Below, in pieces: positions 23,859 through 31,859 of a DNA stretch of 37,642 nucleotides. The notes below the pieces were generated by a model that was not told where the DNA came from, made no database searches, and saw nothing but the letters and a program-made list of their open reading frames with translations. The translations under genes and the position numbers were made by a program. The DNA is taken from positions 1 through 37,642 of the forward strand of contig CAYULB010000018.1 of NCBI GenBank assembly GCA_964445575.1, read 5' to 3'. Each line of letters begins with the position of its first letter. Position 1 is the stretch's first letter. The stretch is from WJMT01 sp964445575 (GTDB lineage Bacteria; Acidobacteriota; Aminicenantia; Aminicenantales; Aminicenantaceae).

Positions 23859-25070
23859 TCAGTTGGAAATATAGCCGGTGCGGTAAAATAGTTTATAATC
23901 TTTATTTTTAGTTTTGACTTGTATGGATTTAAAAATTTTATCATCTGAACTTTTTTTAGGGATATAAAAGAGGAGGTAATAATTTTTATCTTTTTCAACA
24001 CACTTTTTGAAGGAAAGGTATGGATTTTGAGTGGAATAAACATCTCCACCGGTGGCTTTGGCTATATCAGAAAAAGTCTCGAAAATATCTTCAGACTGTT
24101 CATGCATTTGTATCCCTGAGTAATGATCTGGATTTTTGTCTATAAAGAGAAAATTGAAATAAATCCCTGCATCTGTATAGGCATGCAGGATTTTTTCTGT
24201 ATCAAGCTTTGGCTCTCGGCTGTAAACAGCCATAAGGTCCTGCAGGTTTCCTAAAACATGGGGGGAGTCCTGAAGCATAGAGGTCAGCTGCTGTATGATT
24301 GTGGGGTGGATTTCGGGTCTGAATTCTCTTTCATATATGAAATACACAAATTTCTGCCCTGGTTGATTTTTGAGTTGATGAGCAAAGTTTAAAAAGTTTG
24401 TCTGGTTTGCCAGCCGAAGCTGTTCTAATTGACCAAGAGTTTCTCTATACCTGGGGAGCAAAAATTCAATGCCAAAAGAATCAATACTTGAGTCTTCGCT
24501 AAAGTCGAATCCGGACCGAGAACTGGAGCCTGAGATACTGCTGACAATCCTTCTCAGGTCTCTTATTAAGCTTTTGTACTGTGAGGAGCCGGTTTGAGTA
24601 TCTTTTCTTACAATATCGATCATTTGTTCTGCTAATTTTTCCCTGGACATGGACTGCAGCGCCTGATTCGACAAAGTGTAGTTTTTCATAGGAGTCATTA
24701 TTTCAAGAGAATCATTTTCTGTGATCATATCCGAGAAAAAATATTCTATGGCTTCAGCGATTTTCGGGTTGTATTCTGTTAACTGGAACAAGAGATAAAA
24801 GGTTCGAGATACATTCGGATTGAATTCAAAGGACTCCAGCTTTCTGATGATTTTATCATTCTTTGTTAAATACAGGGCTTCTATCTTCTGCTTGACTCCT
24901 TCTTCATATATTTCGAAATCTTCTGTGGTGAGGTCATCCACAAACTGATTTTGGTCTAATACCCGGACCGGGACCGGAATACTTTTTTCCTTAACAGATA
25001 GGTTTTCAGCCTGCGGAAAAACAAAAGAGCTGATTAAAAGCAGACATAAAATCAGACTTGATTTCTTCAT
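23859..25070 (-). CDS. VWFA-related domain protein, secreted
   Basis: 403 residues with a signal peptide (about 1-20). The N-terminal PVPVRVLDQNQFVDDLTTED (32-51), then FEIYEEGVKQKI, is the hallmark of the VWFA-related family abundant in Acidobacteriota, as are the late motifs SDIAKATGGDVYST and YYLLFYIPK. The metal-binding MIDAS start (usually D-x-S-x-S) is replaced by LLFQLTEY (93-100), so divalent-metal ligand binding is unlikely. Its function in the family is unknown. A sigma-54-type promoter lies directly upstream, with AAGGAG before the ATG. Confidence 0.8.
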   Translation of the reverse strand: MKKSSLILCLLLISSFVFPQAENLSVKEKSIPVPVRVLDQNQFVDDLTTEDFEIYEEGVKQKIEALYLTKNDKIIRKLESFEFNPNVSRTFYLLFQLTEYNPKIAEAIEYFFSDMITENDSLEIMTPMKNYTLSNQALQSMSREKLAEQMIDIVRKDTQTGSSQYKSLIRDLRRIVSSISGSSSRSGFDFSEDSSIDSFGIEFLLPRYRETLGQLEQLRLANQTNFLNFAHQLKNQPGQKFVYFIYEREFRPEIHPTIIQQLTSMLQDSPHVLGNLQDLMAVYSREPKLDTEKILHAYTDAGIYFNFLFIDKNPDHYSGIQMHEQSEDIFETFSDIAKATGGDVYSTQNPYLSFKKCVEKDKNYYLLFYIPKKSSDDKIFKSIQVKTKNKDYKLFYRTGYISN

Positions 25071-25094
25071 ATAAATCTCTCCTTAATAAGAGGC

Positions 25095-25112
25095 AAAGCA
25101 AGTTTCATGCCA
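25095..25112 (-). promoter_or_regulatory. Sigma-54 (-24/-12) promoter of VWFA-related gene
   Basis: On the minus strand 25112-25095 reads TGGCATG-AAAC-TTGCTTT. The consensus is TGGCACG-N4-TTGCW, so there is a single mismatch. GG (25111-25110) and GC (25099-25098) are spaced exactly 12 bases apart. Predicted transcript start is near 25086, leaving a short leader with AAGGAG before the ATG at 25070. The TonB receptor promoter (36834-36849) has nearly the same sequence. Confidence 0.7.
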
Positions 25113-25140
25113 TCTTCGATTAGAGTCAGTATCTTTCTAT

Positions 25141-25165
25141 TCAGAAAAATTTTGTTCTTTTCTGA
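25141..25165. promoter_or_regulatory. Inverted repeat upstream of sigma-54 promoter
   Basis: TCAGAAAA (25141-25148), nine-base spacer, TTTTCTGA (25158-25165): perfect 8-bp arms about 55-80 bases upstream of the predicted VWFA-gene transcript start. It could bind an activator. A second palindrome, GCATTAATGC (25220-25229), lies about 135 bases upstream. Confidence 0.35.
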
Positions 25166-25253
25166 GGTCATTTGTAGTAAAATAATTACAAATCAGCGTA
25201 TACATTATAAAATATTTTGGCATTAATGCAATAAGGGGTCTTCAATTTTGTTT

Positions 25254-25282
25254 TTGACAAGAAAGCTGTAATTATTTATATT
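25254..25282 (+). promoter_or_regulatory. Sigma-70-type promoter of PilZ gene
   Basis: TTGACA (25254-25259), 17-bp spacer, TATATT (25277-25282). The transcript would start near 25289 and carry about 100 untranslated bases before the PilZ ATG at 25391. Confidence 0.65.
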
Positions 25283-25390
25283 AGATATTTAAGGGGTGGA
25301 AAACAAAGAGAACTGATGCTAGGAAAATTTTGAAAATAAGAAATGAAAAATACTTTTTAATAAGAGAGGGATTATTAAAGGATAGGCCCC

Positions 25391-25756
25391 ATGATTGAAA
25401 AAGAAAAAAGGCGGGAGAAAAGAAAAAAAGAACAACAGCAGGCAGAACTGGAAGTTATCAAAAATATTTCTTCCCAAAAACAATCGGATGGAGAGAAAGT
25501 CACTGCCATCACAGAGGATTTATCATTGAGTGGAGTGAAGATAAAAACCAGCACATATTTTCCGGTAAACACCGTCTTGAAAATAAAACTTCCCTTGTTG
25601 AAGAAAAAGACAGTTTCTTTAAGAGGAAAAGTCCGGTGGGCAAGAAACATAAAACAGGAAAAGAATTTCGGCATAGGAATTGAATTTATTGACACGCTTC
25701 CCGCAGAGTTTATTACTCTTATGGAACACCTCTACGGGGCTTCACATAATTCCTGA
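25391..25756 (+). CDS. PilZ domain protein (c-di-GMP binding)
   Basis: 121 residues. A basic N-terminus contains R7-x3-R11 (RREKR), and D43-L-S45-L-S-G48 (DLSLSG) matches DxSxxG; these are the two c-di-GMP-binding motifs of PilZ domains. The remaining beta-barrel strands (VKIKTSTYF, TVLKIKLPL, VSLRGKVRWARNI, FGIGIEFI) fit a stand-alone PilZ fold. It is divergent from the VWFA-related gene with separate promoters. The partner process (motility, pili or exopolysaccharide) is not shown by the neighbours. A 189-base spacer follows with no gene in it. Confidence 0.85.
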   Translation: MIEKEKRREKRKKEQQQAELEVIKNISSQKQSDGEKVTAITEDLSLSGVKIKTSTYFPVNTVLKIKLPLLKKKTVSLRGKVRWARNIKQEKNFGIGIEFIDTLPAEFITLMEHLYGASHNS

Positions 25757-25945
25757 AAAAAGCCTTTCCTTTAATCATTCAATAGATACCAGATATAGGG
25801 CCTATTCACATAATTCATAAATAATGATGTCATTTTTTTGGAGATTGTTCTGCTTGGTTTGAACCAGACTGAGGATGTGATATCATAAAACTAAGATTTT
25901 CATGAATCATTCCACTGGGTCTATGACACATAAAGAGAGGTAAGG

Positions 25946-26941
25946 ATGAAATATAAATTACTTGGAAAAACAGGGATCAAAGTTTCTCAATTGTGTTTCG
26001 GCACTATGTCATTTGGAGGGGATGCAGATCCAGATGAATCAGAAGAGATGTTTCGATTATGCCGGGAGGAAGGGATCAATTTTTTTGATTGTGCAGATGT
26101 GTACAATGACGGGGAAGCAGAAAAAATTCTCGGCGGGCTTATTAAAAGCTGCAGGGATGAGGTGGTTGTTGCCAGCAAGGTTTATTTTCCCACGGGAGAT
26201 GATGTGAATTCCGGGGGAGCGACCCGGTACCACATAATGAATTCTATAGAGGCCAGTCTGCGGCGACTTCAAACTGACCGGATAGATGTGTACTACATTC
26301 ATCGATTCGATGATTTAACCCCTCTGGAAGAGACATTAAAAACCCTGGATAATCTGGTCACCCAAGGGAAAATACTTTATCCTGGAGCCAGCAATTTTGC
26401 AGCCTGGCAGGTGGCCAAAGCTCTGGGAATATCAGAAAAACGAGGACTGGCTCCTTTTTACTGTATTCAACCCATGTACAATCTAGTCAAGCGTCAGGCC
26501 GAGGTAGAGATTTTTCCCCAGGCCAAGGCAGAAGGTTTGGGTGTAGTTCCTTACAGCCCTCTGGGAGGAGGGCTTTTAACAGGAAAATACAGCAGAGAAA
26601 AGAAACCGGCTCAAGGAAGGCTGGTCAGCAACAAAATGTATGCTACCCGTTATGGTCAGGACTGGACGCTTAATGCAGCTGAAGCCTTTTCAGAATTGTC
26701 TAAAAAAAGAGGCGTTTCTCCGGTCAGTTTAGCAGTAGCGTGGGTGTCGAGCCATCCAGCTGTCACCTGTCCTATTATAGGAGCACGGCATGTAAGTCAA
26801 CTAAAAGATTCCCTAGATTCAGTAGAGATAGAGATGTCCCCTGAACTTAGAGAGGAGATATCCTCTCTTTCTCCAGAACCCCCGCCGGCTACGGACCGAA
26901 ATGAAGAGAGGACAGAATACAACTATGGAGTGAGAAAATAA
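25946..26941 (+). CDS. Aldo/keto reductase
   Basis: 331 residues, a TIM-barrel oxidoreductase. The catalytic tetrad is complete: D48 (FFDCAD), Y53 (VYNDGEAE), K78 (VASKVY) and H119 (YYIHRFD). SPLGGGLLTGKY and the C-terminal VSLAVAWVSSHPAVTCPIIGAR segment are typical of the YghZ/YajO/YhdN-like branch. It uses NADPH to reduce aldehydes or ketones in the cytoplasm; the substrate is unknown. GAGAGGTAAGG precedes the ATG. The next gene starts 54 bases later. Confidence 0.9.
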   Translation: MKYKLLGKTGIKVSQLCFGTMSFGGDADPDESEEMFRLCREEGINFFDCADVYNDGEAEKILGGLIKSCRDEVVVASKVYFPTGDDVNSGGATRYHIMNSIEASLRRLQTDRIDVYYIHRFDDLTPLEETLKTLDNLVTQGKILYPGASNFAAWQVAKALGISEKRGLAPFYCIQPMYNLVKRQAEVEIFPQAKAEGLGVVPYSPLGGGLLTGKYSREKKPAQGRLVSNKMYATRYGQDWTLNAAEAFSELSKKRGVSPVSLAVAWVSSHPAVTCPIIGARHVSQLKDSLDSVEIEMSPELREEISSLSPEPPPATDRNEERTEYNYGVRK

Positions 26942-26995
26942 ATAAAGATTTATCCGTTCTGTTTAAGATGCTTTTATGGTATAAAATATAGAGGG

Positions 26996-27904
26996 ATGAA
27001 AGCCGTGAAAAAGAGTCTTTTTTTCATTTTAATCATATTAGGAGCGGGGATGATTCTGTTTTTTGGGGGTTGTGGTAACCAAGCAGAGCCTGATTCTCCT
27101 TTAGCAGGAGTCGAAAAAGCTGTTTCAAAGGACGGGGTCGGTATTTGCTATAAAATCAGAGGAGTGGGCAATTATTCCCTGGTTTTTGTTCACGGATGGT
27201 GCAATAACATGACTTACTGGAAGTATCAAGTTCCGGCTTTCTCTTCAGGATATAAAGTAGTCACTCTCGACCTTGCCGGTCATAGTCTTTCGGGGAAAAA
27301 AAGAAAGTCATGGACCATGGAGGCATTCGGGAATGATGTTGTTTCAGTCATAGAAAAAGAAAACTTAAAAAATGTTATTCTCATTGGCCACGGAATGGGA
27401 GGAGCTGTGATACTGGAGGCAGCAAGAGATGTGCCGGATAGAGTGATCGGTCTGGTGGGCATTGACACTTTTAAGGACTATTATATGAAAAGCTATCCTG
27501 AAGAGCAGATCGAGTTTTTTTTAGAACCATGGAGAAAAGATTTCAAAAACAGGATGAGAGAATATGCTGTGGAGACTTTTTTTCCTGATGATGTCAATCA
27601 GGAGTTCATGAAGGAGATCGTCCTGGATATGAGGGAAGCTTTCCCGGAAGAGGCTTTAGAGATGCTGGAACAGCTTTTAAGATATGACGGCTCTCAAGCT
27701 TTTAAGGAAATTACGGTTCCCATTCACGGCATCAACTCAAAATTGCGAGACTCTTCATATGAAATTGCTACTGAAAATGCCCAGTCATTTGATTGGATTT
27801 ACCAGTCTGGGGCAGGCCATTTTTTGATGATGGAGAATCCAGATTTTTTCAACCGCTTGCTTGCCGGAAAATTGGAAGACATCATTTTAGAGCTTTATAA
27901 GTAA
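26996..27904 (+). CDS. Alpha/beta-hydrolase-fold lipoprotein without nucleophile Ser
   Basis: 302 residues. Hydrophobic N-terminus ending FFGGC (C26), a lipobox. The fold is clear: VFVHGW (64-69, oxyanion region), LDLAGHSLSG, the nucleophile-elbow region LIGHGMGGAVIL and the C-terminal GAGHFLMMENP with the catalytic His. The elbow, normally G-x-S-x-G, reads G-H-G-M-G: Gly133 (codon 27392-27394) replaces Ser. The usual Asp after the HG turn is also not evident (HGINSKLRD). Serine-hydrolase chemistry is therefore doubtful. ATG at 26996 follows GAGGG without spacing; GTG at 27005 has better spacing and may be the true start. Its stop overlaps the next ATG (TAATG). Confidence 0.8.
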   Translation: MKAVKKSLFFILIILGAGMILFFGGCGNQAEPDSPLAGVEKAVSKDGVGICYKIRGVGNYSLVFVHGWCNNMTYWKYQVPAFSSGYKVVTLDLAGHSLSGKKRKSWTMEAFGNDVVSVIEKENLKNVILIGHGMGGAVILEAARDVPDRVIGLVGIDTFKDYYMKSYPEEQIEFFLEPWRKDFKNRMREYAVETFFPDDVNQEFMKEIVLDMREAFPEEALEMLEQLLRYDGSQAFKEITVPIHGINSKLRDSSYEIATENAQSFDWIYQSGAGHFLMMENPDFFNRLLAGKLEDIILELYK

Positions 27905-28962
27905 TGGGTCAGGCTTATAACTGGATTCAAGGAATGAAGTCAAGGCGTGATTTTTTGAAAAGTTTCCTGGTACAAACAGGATGTTTTTTTGCTTTCCCAT
28001 ATGTTTTTCTATCCAGAAAGGAAAGGGACATGATTCAAAAAGAAAAAAAACACAGTGTTTATCCTTCTTATATAAACCTCTATCAAAGCGGGGAGCTTGA
28101 TGAGCGGATAAAAAAGTTAAAATCTTATTATGAAAACTGCACTCTCTGTCCCAGAGACTGCCGGGTCAATCGAAACAGAGGGGAAACCGGAAAATGCCAG
28201 GCAACTGCTTCACTTAAAATCTCCAGTGCATTCCCTCATTTTGGGGAAGAAAAGCCTCTGGTAGGGACAAAAGGTTCAGGAGCTATCTTCTTTTCCAACT
28301 GCGGTCTGCGCTGTGTCTACTGTCAGAATTATACCCTTTCTATAAATGGCGAGGGAGTGGAGGTGGAGGAAAAAAGGATCGCAGAGTCCATGCTGAAACT
28401 TCAAGCGCTGGGATGCCATAACATAAACTTGGTGACGCCGACTCATTATGTGCCCGGAATTGTGAGCGCTCTTAAACGAGCGGTATCTGAAGGACTCAAA
28501 ATTCCCCTTGTCTATAATACCGGAGGATATGAGAAGCCTGAGGTTTTAAAACTTCTAGACGGCATTGTGGATATTTATCTCCCTGATTTCAAATATACTT
28601 CTCCTGAAATGGCAGCAAAGTATTCCAGTGAAGCCTACAATTATCCTTATTATGTCAAAATTGCGTTTAAGGAAATGTACAGACAAGTAGGGGATTTGAT
28701 CAAAGACAGGAAGGGGATTGCCCAAAGGGGATTGATGATAAGGCATCTTATCCTTCCCAACAGAGCAGCGGGGAGCAGGGAGTTTTTAGAGTTTGTAGCC
28801 CAGGAACTATCTAAGGACTGTTATATTAATTTAATGAGACAGTACAGACCAGAATACAGAGCTCGCGAATTTCCGGATATCAACCGCCGCATCACCAGAA
28901 AAGAATATACTGAGGTCCTTAACAGGGCTGAAGAGCTGGGATTAACAAATCTGGATAGATAG
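27904..28962 (+). CDS. PflX-like radical SAM protein with Tat-type N-terminus
   Basis: 352 residues. Radical SAM cluster C133-x3-C137-x2-C140 (CGLRCVYC), plus an N-terminal Cys set C79, C82, C86 and C98 (CTLCPRDC...GKC). NLVTPTHYVPGI, PLVYNTGGYE and DGIVDIYLPDFKY identify the PflX/COG1313 branch of putative glycyl-radical or protein activases. Residues 13-19 read SRRDFLK, a perfect twin-arginine core, followed by a short hydrophobic stretch (SFLVQTGCFFAFPYVFL). That is unusual for a SAM-dependent enzyme. Translation is coupled to the hydrolase gene (TAATG); ATG at 27934 is an alternative start and keeps the motif. No glycyl-radical enzyme lies nearby. Confidence 0.85.
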   Translation: MGQAYNWIQGMKSRRDFLKSFLVQTGCFFAFPYVFLSRKERDMIQKEKKHSVYPSYINLYQSGELDERIKKLKSYYENCTLCPRDCRVNRNRGETGKCQATASLKISSAFPHFGEEKPLVGTKGSGAIFFSNCGLRCVYCQNYTLSINGEGVEVEEKRIAESMLKLQALGCHNINLVTPTHYVPGIVSALKRAVSEGLKIPLVYNTGGYEKPEVLKLLDGIVDIYLPDFKYTSPEMAAKYSSEAYNYPYYVKIAFKEMYRQVGDLIKDRKGIAQRGLMIRHLILPNRAAGSREFLEFVAQELSKDCYINLMRQYRPEYRAREFPDINRRITRKEYTEVLNRAEELGLTNLDR

Positions 28963-28983
28963 ATTTATTCTTTTTTTTCCTGC

Positions 28984-29012
28984 TTGACGTTCAGACGGCA
29001 ATGCTTTATAAA
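28984..29012 (+). promoter_or_regulatory. Sigma-70-type promoter of second alpha-oxoamine synthase
   Basis: TTGACG (28984-28989), 17-bp spacer, TATAAA (29007-29012), 19 bases before the ATG at 29032. It lies just after a T-rich run (28971-28979) that may end the upstream transcript. Its position rules out the longer TTG-started reading of the following gene. Confidence 0.7.
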
Positions 29013-29031
29013 GGTACAATCAGGAAAAAAC

Positions 29032-30312
29032 ATGCCGGTGGATAAAAAAAACCTCAAAGGGAAGAAAATAGACTGCAATGATTATTCTGTGGCTGATTTT
29101 GCAGATTTTAAAGGGGACGACCTGTTTGAAGCCGCTGATTATTTCTGGGAATATGTAGCTGATGCAGTAAAGAAAAAGTATATGATCTACATCCAGCCCA
29201 TGATGTCTAGTCCCCGGACCGAGCTGGAGGTTTATGACCGGAACACCCAGTCTGTAAGACAGTTTCTCAATTTTTGTTCCTACAACTACCTTGGATATTC
29301 CTATCATCCTGATGTCATCAAAGCTGTTAAACATGCTTTAGATGAGTTCGGGACCGGTGCTGTTTCAGCTCCTCTTTTAAGCGGTTATTCTGAACCCATA
29401 AGAAAACTGGAAGAAGAGGTCAGCCGGCTTAAAAACACGGATTCCTCCATTGTGTTTCCTACCGGTTACAGCACAAATGTAGGGATATTGTCCGGGATAT
29501 TGAGACCCGGTGACGTGGCTGTTCTGGACATCCTGTCACATGCCTCCATTTATGATGGGGTCAGAATGTCCGGGGCAGACCTCAAAGTGTTTGCTCACAA
29601 CAATCCCTCTCACCTGGAAAGGGTTTTGAAAAAGACAGATAAAAAACGGGTGATGGTCTGTGTAGAAGGTGTTTACAGCATGGACGGAGACCTGGCCAAT
29701 CTTCCGGAAATCATCCCCATCTGTCAAAAATACGGAGCTAAAATGCTGGTGGATGAAGCTCACGCCACATTGGTTTTTGGAGCAAGAGGGGGTGGAGTGG
29801 CTGAGCATTTTGGAGTAGAAGAAGAGGTGGATATATCCATAGGAACGTTCAGTAAATCGTTCGGAGCCATTGGTGGGTTTGCTTCTGGTAAAGAAAAACT
29901 TATGACCTATTTAAGGATGTTTTCAAGGTCCTATGTTTTTTCATGTGCCCTGGCTCCTCATACAGCAGCTGGAATTTTAAAGGTGCTTGAGATTTTCAGG
30001 AAAGACCCCTCTGAAAGAAAAAAGTTGTGGGAGAATACCCGGTACACGCACAGAAAATTAAAAGAAGCTGGATTTGATATAGCGAATACCAAGTCACAGG
30101 TGATACCTGTTATGGTGGGAAGCGATTTAAGATTGAGAGAGATAAGCAAACGCCTTCAGGAAAGAGGTTTGTATACAGGGGTGGTCACTTATCCAGCTGT
30201 CTCCAAAAATAAAACCCGTTTGAGGCTGTCAGTATCCTCCAAACACACTCAGGAACAGATTCAGGACTGCATAGAAATACTGAAACAGGTCTTCAGCGAG
30301 ATAGAGGGCTGA
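29032..30312 (+). CDS. Alpha-oxoamine synthase, serine palmitoyltransferase-like
   Basis: 426 residues from the ATG at 29032 (CAGGA eight bases upstream). PLP lysine K275 in GTFSKSFGAIGG, H170 in DILSHAS, D241 and H244 in VDEAHATL, and NFCSYNYLGYS match the family core. The extended N-terminus (LFEAADYFWEYVADAVKKKY) and the region after it resemble serine palmitoyltransferase-type enzymes more than Kbl or BioF. The reaction would be decarboxylative condensation of an amino acid with an acyl thioester. It is clearly distinct from the paralogue at 16540-17769. It has its own promoter and is followed after 26 bases by an M28-type lipoprotein gene. Confidence 0.85.
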   Translation: MPVDKKNLKGKKIDCNDYSVADFADFKGDDLFEAADYFWEYVADAVKKKYMIYIQPMMSSPRTELEVYDRNTQSVRQFLNFCSYNYLGYSYHPDVIKAVKHALDEFGTGAVSAPLLSGYSEPIRKLEEEVSRLKNTDSSIVFPTGYSTNVGILSGILRPGDVAVLDILSHASIYDGVRMSGADLKVFAHNNPSHLERVLKKTDKKRVMVCVEGVYSMDGDLANLPEIIPICQKYGAKMLVDEAHATLVFGARGGGVAEHFGVEEEVDISIGTFSKSFGAIGGFASGKEKLMTYLRMFSRSYVFSCALAPHTAAGILKVLEIFRKDPSERKKLWENTRYTHRKLKEAGFDIANTKSQVIPVMVGSDLRLREISKRLQERGLYTGVVTYPAVSKNKTRLRLSVSSKHTQEQIQDCIEILKQVFSEIEG

Positions 30313-30338
30313 GACTTCAGTGGGAGTTTCCATAAAAA

Positions 30339-31826
30339 ATGAAAAACATTCTGTTAAAGTTTATGTGTTCAGGTATTTTGGTTTTTATGATGATTTCCTG
30401 TGCTTCTCTGGTAGAGGATTACAGGAGAAGGCAGGATCAAAATCTTGATGAAATCATCAATTCTGTTTCCGACCAGAAACTTTTGGGTTACGCTGAAAAT
30501 CTTTCATCGGAAAAATATGCTGGGAGACTCTCAGGAACCTCAGAGTACAAAAAGGCAGCTGAATGGGTGGCCTCCCTTTTTAAGAAGTGGCAGATAGCTC
30601 CTTCAGGAGAGGACGGCACTTATCTTCAGTCTTTCCCCAATCCTTATACCCTTGTATTTGAAGGTGGGGAGCTTGCCTATCATTATGATAAAGCCAACCT
30701 CAATAAAAAGAAATATTATGAATACGAACGGGATTACTATCCCGGAGCTGAATCAGGCTCCGGTGCGGTAACCGCTGAAGTGGTTTATGTAGGGTATGGA
30801 ATATATGCCCCGGAGCTGAATTACAATGACTATGAGGGAGTTCATGTTAAAGGAAAGATTGTGTTTATAGAACCCGGGGTCCCGGTTTCTCCCGAAGAGG
30901 ACCCTGATAAATTTGAAGACTGGAAGCACTATTCTTTAGACCTGTACAAAATAAAAATGGCTGCGGCACAGGGCGCCAAGGCCCTGCTCTATCACGAATT
31001 AAAGGTTGATCCCAATACCGATTATGTAAAGGGATTTTTAGTCTCATATGTGGGGGATTCTGTGGCAGAAGATGTGTTTGCAGGGACAGGGATAACGCCT
31101 GAAGAAGCCAGGCAAAAGATCCAGAAGGATTTAAGCCCTCACTCTGTGGAGACAGAAAATCTCTTTACCATGGAAAACTTAACCGAACACCGGCCAAAGG
31201 GGACAGGCTACAATGTGGTTGGGCTGATCAAGGGAAAAGACCCGGTTCTTAAAGATGAGGTCATTATCATAGGAGCCCACTTGGACCATGTGGGCTTCTG
31301 CTATGAAGTCATGCCGGGCGCTGATGACAATGCCTCAGGTGTGGCTGTGATGCTGGGAGCAGCAGAGGCTCTTGCAAAAAGCTCCTTAAATCTAAGACGT
31401 TCTGTTTTGTTGGTTGCTTTTGGTGGTAAAGAGCAGGGGCTTTTGGGCTCTAAAGCTTATTTAGAAAATCCGGTTTTTCCGTTTAAACAAACTGTATTGT
31501 TCGTCAACTTAGATACGGTAGGAAGCGGGAAAAGTCTAAAGGTATTTGGAGCTCATGACTTTTCTGATTTTTGGAAGGTTCTGAGGAAGAACAATAAAAG
31601 GAAAGTCAGGATGAATTTAGTTCCGGAATATCTGGATTCCCTCGGTGAGCAGAGTTCGGATGCGGAGTCCTTTTATAAAAAAAAGATTCCCACCCTATTT
31701 TTCAGAGAAGAAAAAAATCCTGGTTACATTCATACAACCAAAGATACCCCAGATAAATTGAATCCCAAGATCATGAAGGATTTGTCCCATCTCATTTCCT
31801 ATTTTGTCACAGACTTAGCCCAATAA
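30339..31826 (+). CDS. M28-family lipoprotein with altered catalytic base
   Basis: 495 residues. Signal peptide with a lipobox-like MISC (C21). A PA-type insertion spans about 140-270. Zinc ligands remain: H314 (GAHLDH), D329 (GADDNAS), E365, D392 (NLDTVG), H465 (YIHTT). The general base, the first Glu of the usual EE pair (AGEE), is Lys364 here (GGKEQGLLGS, codon 31428-31430). The second Glu, a metal ligand, is kept. Metal binding without normal peptidase activity is the likely outcome. The same family in the M28-M19 fusion at 12076-14712 keeps AGEE. It is probably co-transcribed with the alpha-oxoamine synthase. Confidence 0.85.
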   Translation: MKNILLKFMCSGILVFMMISCASLVEDYRRRQDQNLDEIINSVSDQKLLGYAENLSSEKYAGRLSGTSEYKKAAEWVASLFKKWQIAPSGEDGTYLQSFPNPYTLVFEGGELAYHYDKANLNKKKYYEYERDYYPGAESGSGAVTAEVVYVGYGIYAPELNYNDYEGVHVKGKIVFIEPGVPVSPEEDPDKFEDWKHYSLDLYKIKMAAAQGAKALLYHELKVDPNTDYVKGFLVSYVGDSVAEDVFAGTGITPEEARQKIQKDLSPHSVETENLFTMENLTEHRPKGTGYNVVGLIKGKDPVLKDEVIIIGAHLDHVGFCYEVMPGADDNASGVAVMLGAAEALAKSSLNLRRSVLLVAFGGKEQGLLGSKAYLENPVFPFKQTVLFVNLDTVGSGKSLKVFGAHDFSDFWKVLRKNNKRKVRMNLVPEYLDSLGEQSSDAESFYKKKIPTLFFREEKNPGYIHTTKDTPDKLNPKIMKDLSHLISYFVTDLAQ

Positions 31827-31859
31827 AAACTTACCCCTGATTCACCTGAATTCCATTAT

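Noticed and set aside
25217..25231. TTGGCATTAATGCAA as a third sigma-54 promoter
   Set aside because: GG to GC spacing is 9-10 bases, not 12. It is only a palindrome (GCATTAATGC).
28984..29031. TTG-started extension of the second alpha-oxoamine synthase
   Set aside because: It overlaps a well-spaced -35/-10 promoter and has no RBS; the ATG at 29032 has both promoter and RBS upstream.
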